Assembly: GCA_963707695.1 (NCBI GenBank)
Contig: CAVPQY010000007.1
Coordinates: 62,001 to 126,000, forward strand
DNA length: 64,000 bases
Direction of reading: 5' to 3'
Source: JAOPZW01 sp963707695
GTDB taxonomy: Bacteria; Actinomycetota; Thermoleophilia; Solirubrobacterales; Solirubrobacteraceae
The position numbers and the translations under genes were made by a program. The notes beneath the pieces were generated by a model. The model was not told where the DNA came from. It searched no databases and saw nothing but the letters and a program-made list of their open reading frames with translations. Of the stretch, positions 59,316 to 64,000 are shown in pieces (within the stretch, counting starts at the first letter, position 1; every line of letters starts with the position of its first letter).

Positions 59316-60842
59316 GTGGACCCGCCACGGGTGACGACCACCGGCGTTCCGAGGGGGGTGCCCCTGCACCGCCTGCGCCGGACGACGGCCCTGCGGTCGC
59401 TCGCCCTGCGGGGGGACGAGCGGGCGTTCACGGCCCTCTACCGGCGCCATCACCAGGAGCTCTACCGCTACGCGCGGTCGATCCTGCGCCACGACCAGGA
59501 CGCCCAGGACGCCCTGCAGAGCACCATGACGAAGGCCTTCGCCGCCCTCCAGGAGGAGCAGCGGGACTTCGAGGTCCGGCCGTGGCTCTTCCGGATCGCG
59601 CACAACGAGGCGATCTCGCTCCTGCGCCGCCGGCGGCCGACGGCGGAGCTGGAGGCGGCGGCGTCGCTGGGGACGGACGGGCTGGCCGAGCAGGTGGAGG
59701 ACCGCCGCCGCCTGGCCGAGCTCGAGTCGGACCTGGCGGACCTGCCGGAGCGTCAGCGCGCCGCGCTGGTCCTGCGGGAGCTCAACGGCCTGGGCCACGA
59801 CGAGATCGCGGTCGTCCTGGACTCGACGGCGCGCTCCGTCAAGCAGACCATCTTCGAGGCTCGGACGGCGCTGCACGAGTGCGCCGAGGGGCGCTCCATG
59901 CCCTGTGAGGACGTCCGCCGGGCGCTGTCGGACGCCGACGGCCGCGTGCTGCGCGGCCGGCGCCTGCGGGCGCACCTGCGCGACTGCGGCACGTGCCGCA
60001 GCTTCCAGGTGGCGATCGGGCAGCGCGAGGCGGACCTCGCCGCGCTCGTCCCGCCGCTGCCCGTCGCCGGCGCCGCAGCCCTGCTGGCCCATCTGCTGCC
60101 GGGCTCCGGGTCCGCGGCCGGCGTCGCCGGCGCCGCGGGCGCCGGCACCGCCCCCGCCGCGACGGGGTGGCTCGGGGCGGGCGTGGCCACGAAGGTCGCC
60201 GTCTTCGCCGCCGCGGCGGTCACCGCCACCGGCGCGGCGAGCACGGCCATCCACCTCGAGCAGCGCGGCGGCGACCGGACGGTCCGCCACGTTCAGCCCA
60301 CGACCGACGCCGCAACGCGGCGGGCCGCCGCCCGGCCCGCGCCCACGTCGACCTCGACGGGAGCGCCCGCGGCAGCCCGACCGACGTCCCGCGACCGGCC
60401 GGCGCGGCCCGGCGCGGCGCCCGGGCGCCGGCGCGCAGCCGGCGGCGCGGCGCAGCACGGCAGCAACCCCTCCGGGCACGGCCGGCCCGCAGCCTCGCCC
60501 CGGCCGCCGGGCGCTCCAGGCGCGTCGGCCGGTGCGCCGCACAGGAGCGGCGCCGCGCCCGGCCGCCACGCCGGCGGGGGCAGCCCCCACCGGGCGACGA
60601 CGCCGGGCGGGCGGCAGGCCAAGGCCCCGCGCGGCGTCGGGCGCACCCGCCCGCCGGCCGCGGCGCGCTCCAAGTCCGCCGGCGCCTCGACGGCCAAGCG
60701 CGCCCGGCGCTCCTCGTCGGGCACGCCGGCGACCCGGCCGCCCGGCTCGACGCACGCCGGAGCGACGGCGGGGCCCGACGCGACCGGCGCCGCGGGCGCG
60801 CAGGGCGGACATCCGTCCAGCGCGGGCTCGGGTCAGCCCTGA
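59316..60842 (+). CDS. ECF sigma factor fused to zinc-finger anti-sigma and membrane segment
   Basis: A 508-residue protein. Sigma region 2 spans about residues 30-105 (LYRRHHQELYRYARSILRHD, VRPWLFRIAHNEAISLLR) and region 4 about 135-190 (LADLPERQRAALVLRELNGL, VVLDSTARSVKQTIFEAR). A zf-HC2-type anti-sigma motif follows (Cys197, then His220-x3-Cys224-x2-Cys227 in RAHLRDCGTCRSF). A membrane segment is near 288-312 (ATKVAVFAAAAVTATGAAST), and then a roughly 190-residue Pro/Ala/Arg/Gly-rich tail that would lie outside. GTG starts at 59331 and 59358 are possible. Confidence 0.8.
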   Translation: MDPPRVTTTGVPRGVPLHRLRRTTALRSLALRGDERAFTALYRRHHQELYRYARSILRHDQDAQDALQSTMTKAFAALQEEQRDFEVRPWLFRIAHNEAISLLRRRRPTAELEAAASLGTDGLAEQVEDRRRLAELESDLADLPERQRAALVLRELNGLGHDEIAVVLDSTARSVKQTIFEARTALHECAEGRSMPCEDVRRALSDADGRVLRGRRLRAHLRDCGTCRSFQVAIGQREADLAALVPPLPVAGAAALLAHLLPGSGSAAGVAGAAGAGTAPAATGWLGAGVATKVAVFAAAAVTATGAASTAIHLEQRGGDRTVRHVQPTTDAATRRAAARPAPTSTSTGAPAAARPTSRDRPARPGAAPGRRRAAGGAAQHGSNPSGHGRPAASPRPPGAPGASAGAPHRSGAAPGRHAGGGSPHRATTPGGRQAKAPRGVGRTRPPAAARSKSAGASTAKRARRSSSGTPATRPPGSTHAGATAGPDATGAAGAQGGHPSSAGSGQP

Positions 60843-60935
60843 CCTTCACCGCACGCCGGCGTTGGACCCATGACAACGACGTCCGGGCCGCCACCTCGAG
60901 CCCGGACCGACCACGACCCCCAAGGAGCTCCATCC

Positions 60936-61379
60936 ATGCGACTCAGCCACGCCGTCGCCGCAGGCCTCACCGCCGCCGCGCTGGCCGTCCCGGCCACCGC
61001 GCTCGCCGGTGGGCACCCGGGGAATCCCGGCGACGCCCATCGGGCGACGCCCGCCCACAAGACCACCACGTCGTCCGCCACGCCCGGACCGAAGGCCTCG
61101 CCGGCCGCCAAGGCGAAGGCGTACGGCAAGCGCTGCAAGGGCCAGAGCAAGAAGCACGTCAAGGGCCAGAAGGGGACCGCCTTCAGCCGCTGCGTCACCG
61201 CCATGGCGAAGGTCGCCACCGGCAAGGAGGACAACCCGGCGCGCGCCTGCAAGGGCCTGAGCAAGAAGCACGTCAAGGGCCAGAAGGGCACGCCCTTCAG
61301 CCGCTGCGTCGTCGCGGCCGCCAAGCTGCGCGGCAAGCACAAGGGCGGCGACGAGCAGTACACCGACCCGCTCGGCTAG
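60936..61379 (+). CDS. Secreted Lys-rich protein ending YTDPLG (copy 1)
   Basis: A 147-residue protein from ATG 60936 with AAGGAG upstream. A signal peptide (AVAAGLTAAALAVPATALAG) precedes a Thr/Ala/Pro linker. Two repeats follow: AYGKRCKGQSKKHVKGQKGT with FSRCVTAMAKVA, then ARACKGLSKKHVKGQKGTPF with SRCVVAAAKLRG. Each has two Cys and a KKHVKGQKGT core. The C-terminus is GGDEQYTDPLG. A second copy lies downstream. The family is not recognised; it lies 93 bases after the sigma/anti-sigma fusion. Confidence 0.7.
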   Translation: MRLSHAVAAGLTAAALAVPATALAGGHPGNPGDAHRATPAHKTTTSSATPGPKASPAAKAKAYGKRCKGQSKKHVKGQKGTAFSRCVTAMAKVATGKEDNPARACKGLSKKHVKGQKGTPFSRCVVAAAKLRGKHKGGDEQYTDPLG

Positions 61380-61518
61380 GCACCAGGCCACCCCCCATGG
61401 GCGGCTCGCCGCGCTCCGGCCACCGCGGCCGGGGCGCGGCGCAGGCCGTGCCGGCGAACCGTGCCGCCGGCGCCGTGGCGCGACGCCGATCGCCGCAGCG
61501 TGCCACCCTGCCGCCCCT

Positions 61519-61890
61519 ATGCGCATCCGACAGCTCATCACCGCCTGCGCCGCGACCGCCCTGCTCGCCGCGCCCGCGACGGCCCTCGCGGCCACCGGCC
61601 CGACGCCCGGGCCGAAGGCGTCCGCCAAGGCCAAGGCCAAGGCCTACGGCAAGCGCTGCAAGCACCAGAGCCGCAAGCACGTCGCCGGCCGCTCGGGCAC
61701 GAACTTCAGCCGCTGCACCACCGCGATGGCGAAGATCGCGAACGGCAAGGCGGGCCCCAAGCGCGCCTGCCGCACGCTGAGCGGGACGACGGCCCGCAAG
61801 CGCTCGCCCTACGGGCGCTGCGTCGTCGCCGGCAAGAAGCTCCAGCGCCAGCTCAACGGCGACGAGCAGTACACCGACCCGCTGGGCTGA
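61519..61890 (+). CDS. Secreted Lys-rich protein ending YTDPLG (copy 2)
   Basis: A 123-residue paralogue of the preceding gene, from ATG 61519. A signal peptide (TACAATALLAAPATALAATG) is followed by AYGKRCKHQSRKHVAGRSGT, FSRCTTAMAKIANGK, RACRTLSGTTARKRSPYGRC and the identical ending GDEQYTDPLG. The four-Cys spacing is kept while other residues differ, so the pair diverged under constraint. The function is unknown. Confidence 0.7.
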   Translation: MRIRQLITACAATALLAAPATALAATGPTPGPKASAKAKAKAYGKRCKHQSRKHVAGRSGTNFSRCTTAMAKIANGKAGPKRACRTLSGTTARKRSPYGRCVVAGKKLQRQLNGDEQYTDPLG

Positions 61891-61901
61891 GCCGCCGACG
61901 A

Positions 61902-61949
61902 CCGCCGGACCGCCTTCGTCCGCAACGTGCGGGAAGCGCGGTCCGGCGG
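61902..61949 (+). terminator. Extended hairpin after the YTDPLG gene pair
   Basis: CCGCCGGACCGC (61902-61913) pairs perfectly with GCGGTCCGGCGG (61938-61949), enclosing an inner stem-loop (TCCGC...GCGGG). It starts 11 bases after the stop of copy 2 and would end that transcript. Confidence 0.65.
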
Positions 61950-62151
61950 CGTTGACGCGGCGCCGGAGCCCGGCGTACGGTTTCACCAGACGCGGTGACC
62001 GAGCCGCGAGAGCGAAGCCCACGGGGTGTGAGGGCTCGCCACCCGGACCCCTGCCGGCGCGCGCGCCTCGTGCGCGATGCGACAGCAGGACGAGGGTTCC
62101 CCAAACGGCTCGGGAACCGCGTCGTTCTACGTCCGCAATACCCTCGACGGC

Positions 62152-63987
62152 ATGAGCACGCCGACCGCCGCCGACCCCGCCGACGTCGCCTGGGACCTCG
62201 AGCCGCTCGTCGACGGCGATGGCGCCGAGGGCGTCGACCACCTGCTCGACGAGGCCGACCGCCGCGCCGCCGCGTTCTCCGAGGCGCACGCCGGCCGGGT
62301 CGCCGAGCTCGACGGGCCGGGCCTGGCCGCCGCCACGGAGGAGCTCGCCGAGCTGGTGGAGCTCGTCGGCCGCGCCGGCTCGTACGCCGCGCTGCGCTTC
62401 GCCGCCGACACGGAGGACCCCGCCAACGGCGCGCTGCTGGCCAAGGTCCAGGAGCGCGGCACGGCGATCGAGACGCGGCTGCTGTTCTTCGACCTCGAGT
62501 GGGCCGCGCTCGACGACGAGCGCGCCGAGGAGCTGCTGGCCGCCGACGGCCTGGACCGCGTCCGCCACCACCTGCGGACGCTGCGCCGCTACCGCCCGCA
62601 CCTGCTCAGCGAGCCCGAGGAGAAGGTCCTCACCGAGAAGGCGCAGACGGGCCGCGACGCCTGGAGCCGCCTCTTCAGCGAGCAGACGAGCGCCATCCGC
62701 GTGCGCCTGCCCGAGGACGACGGCCCGCCCGAGGGCGTGGCCCTCGACGTCGCGCTCGCGCGCCTGTCCTCCGCCGACCGGGAGGTCCGCCGCACGACGG
62801 CCGAGGCGGTGACCGAGGCGCTGCAGCCCGGCCTGCGCACCCGCGGCTTCATCTTCAACACGCTCGCGCTCGACAAGGCCGTCGACGACCGCCTGCGCAG
62901 CTACCCGACGTGGATCTCGAGCCGCAACCTCGCCAACGAGGCCAGCGACGAGTCCGTCGAGGCGCTGGTCACGGCCGTCAAGGACCGCTACGACCTGCCG
63001 CAGCGCTGGTACCGGCTCAAGGCGCGCCTGCTCGGGATCGACCGCCTGGCCGACTACGACCGGATGGCGACGGTCGTCGGGGACGAGACGCGCATCGGCT
63101 GGCCCGAGGCGACGGAGGTCGTCCTCGACGCCTTCGGGTCCTTCTCCCCCGCGCTGGCCGACACCGCCCGCGAGTTCTTCGACGGGCGCTACATCGACGT
63201 CCCCGTGCGGCCGGGCAAGCGCGGCGGGGCGTTCTGCTCCTACACCGTGCCCTCGCGGCATCCCTACGTCCTGCTGAACTGGACCGGCAAGCGCCGCGAC
63301 GCGCTGACCCTCGCGCACGAGCTCGGGCACGGCGTCCACGCGGCGCTCGCGCGCCCGCGCGGCGTCTTCGAGCAGTCGACGCCGCTGACGCTGGCCGAGA
63401 CGGCGTCGGTCTTCGGCGAGGCGCTCGTCTTCGGGCGGCTGCTCGACGCGGCCGACACGCCGCAGTCGCGGCTGGCGCTGCTGGCCGAGGACATCGAGGG
63501 CTCGATCGCGACGGTCTTCCGCCAGACCGCGATGAACCAGTTCGAGGCCGCCGCCCACACCGCGCGGCGCACCGAGGGCGAGCTCAGCGTCGAGCGGATC
63601 GGCGAGCTGTGGGCCGCCTCGCAGGAGGAGCTGCTGGGCGACAGCGTCGAGATCACCGACGGCTACCGCGGCTGGTGGTCCTACGTCCCCCATTTCATCG
63701 CCACGCCGGGCTACGTCTACGCCTACGCCTACGGGCAGCTCCTGGCGCTCGCGGTCTACGGCCGCTACCGCCAGGAGGGCGACGCCTTCGTGCCGCGCTA
63801 CCTCGAGCTGCTGGCCGCCGGCGGCTCGCGCAGCCCGGAGGGCCTGGCCGAGCTGGCCGGGCTCGACCTGACGGACCCCGCGTTCTGGGCCGACGGGCTC
63901 GCGCTGGTCGAGGAGCAGCTGCGCGCCGCCGAGGAGGCGGCCGAGGCCGTCCTGGCCGGGCGCGAGCGCCCGGGCGGCCCGGCCTAG
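62152..63987 (+). CDS. M3 family oligoendopeptidase (PepF-like)
   Basis: A 611-residue zinc peptidase from ATG 62152. The helical N-terminal part has LVELVGRAGSYAALRFAADT and MNQFEAAAHTARR is near the C-terminal side. The catalytic zinc motif is HELGH (His389, Glu390, His393) in LTLAHELGHGVHAAL, with the third ligand in the following helix (TLAETASVFGEALVFGRLL). The conserved tail YAYAYGQLLALAVYGRYRQEG is typical. It cleaves oligopeptides in the cytoplasm. A 7-base hairpin, GGTTCCC with GGGAACC, lies at 62095-62118 in its leader. Confidence 0.9.
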   Translation: MSTPTAADPADVAWDLEPLVDGDGAEGVDHLLDEADRRAAAFSEAHAGRVAELDGPGLAAATEELAELVELVGRAGSYAALRFAADTEDPANGALLAKVQERGTAIETRLLFFDLEWAALDDERAEELLAADGLDRVRHHLRTLRRYRPHLLSEPEEKVLTEKAQTGRDAWSRLFSEQTSAIRVRLPEDDGPPEGVALDVALARLSSADREVRRTTAEAVTEALQPGLRTRGFIFNTLALDKAVDDRLRSYPTWISSRNLANEASDESVEALVTAVKDRYDLPQRWYRLKARLLGIDRLADYDRMATVVGDETRIGWPEATEVVLDAFGSFSPALADTAREFFDGRYIDVPVRPGKRGGAFCSYTVPSRHPYVLLNWTGKRRDALTLAHELGHGVHAALARPRGVFEQSTPLTLAETASVFGEALVFGRLLDAADTPQSRLALLAEDIEGSIATVFRQTAMNQFEAAAHTARRTEGELSVERIGELWAASQEELLGDSVEITDGYRGWWSYVPHFIATPGYVYAYAYGQLLALAVYGRYRQEGDAFVPRYLELLAAGGSRSPEGLAELAGLDLTDPAFWADGLALVEEQLRAAEEAAEAVLAGRERPGGPA

Positions 63988-64000
63988 GCCGGGCGCAGGC

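Overview
This is bacterial chromosome of very high G+C (above 70% by eye). Genes are densely packed, often with ATGA, GTGA or TGATG overlaps, and GTG starts are common. Gene content and protein style suggest a high-GC actinobacterium, most likely class Thermoleophilia (Solirubrobacterales, such as Conexibacter, Patulibacter or Solirubrobacter). Supporting signs are an AI-2E-type permease, DUF1269 and DUF3159 proteins, an ECF sigma factor fused to an anti-sigma zinc finger and membrane segment, an actinobacterial-type tmRNA tag, and small secreted proteins ending in YTDPLG. The taxonomic call is inference. No rRNA, tRNA, CRISPR array, prophage or intact insertion sequence was seen.

Region by region. 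0-9.1 kb is a loose segment with intact membrane, VOC and flavoprotein genes mixed with gene remains: the end of an aldo/keto reductase, the end of a HAD phosphatase, a broken FAD monooxygenase and a broken BNR-repeat sialidase-like gene. 9.1-16.6 kb holds selD, an ABC-F ATPase, an enoyl-CoA hydratase, a two-domain fatty acyl-CoA reductase-like protein and a TauE permease. 16.7-21.7 kb is a tightly overlapped minus-strand polyphosphate operon: ppx, two half-CHAD proteins, ppk1 and an HD hydrolase. 21.7-28.4 kb carries an ABC exporter, acetyltransferase, phosphoesterase, hydrolases and an HtrA-like protease operon. 28.4-37.3 kb has a hydrolase, a frameshifted MFS transporter, two flavin oxidases, a primary-type sigma factor with a clear promoter, a UBP zinc finger, a beta-propeller lipoprotein-like protein and an MFS transporter.

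37.4-42.7 kb is a complete assimilatory sulfate reduction operon (sulfite reductase, cysH, TauE permease, cysD, cysN): CysDN activates sulfate to APS, CysH reduces APS to sulfite, and the sulfite reductase makes sulfide. 42.8-48.1 kb has a glycogen phosphorylase, a 34-residue zinc ribbon, a UPF0104-type membrane protein and a K+/H+ antiporter. 48.2-57.9 kb contains GAF/GGDEF-like, secreted phosphoesterase, DUF3159, aminoglycoside phosphotransferase-like, hydrolase-adenylate cyclase fusion and dipeptidase-like genes plus a degraded secreted gene. 57.9-64 kb holds the tmRNA gene, two acetyltransferases, the sigma/anti-sigma fusion, two paralogous Lys-rich secreted proteins and an M3 oligoendopeptidase.

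The most interesting items are the split CHAD domain inside the polyphosphate operon, the HD hydrolase coupled to it, the paralogous YTDPLG secreted proteins behind the fused sigma factor, and the sigma factor whose true start is set by a promoter lying inside its longest reading frame.
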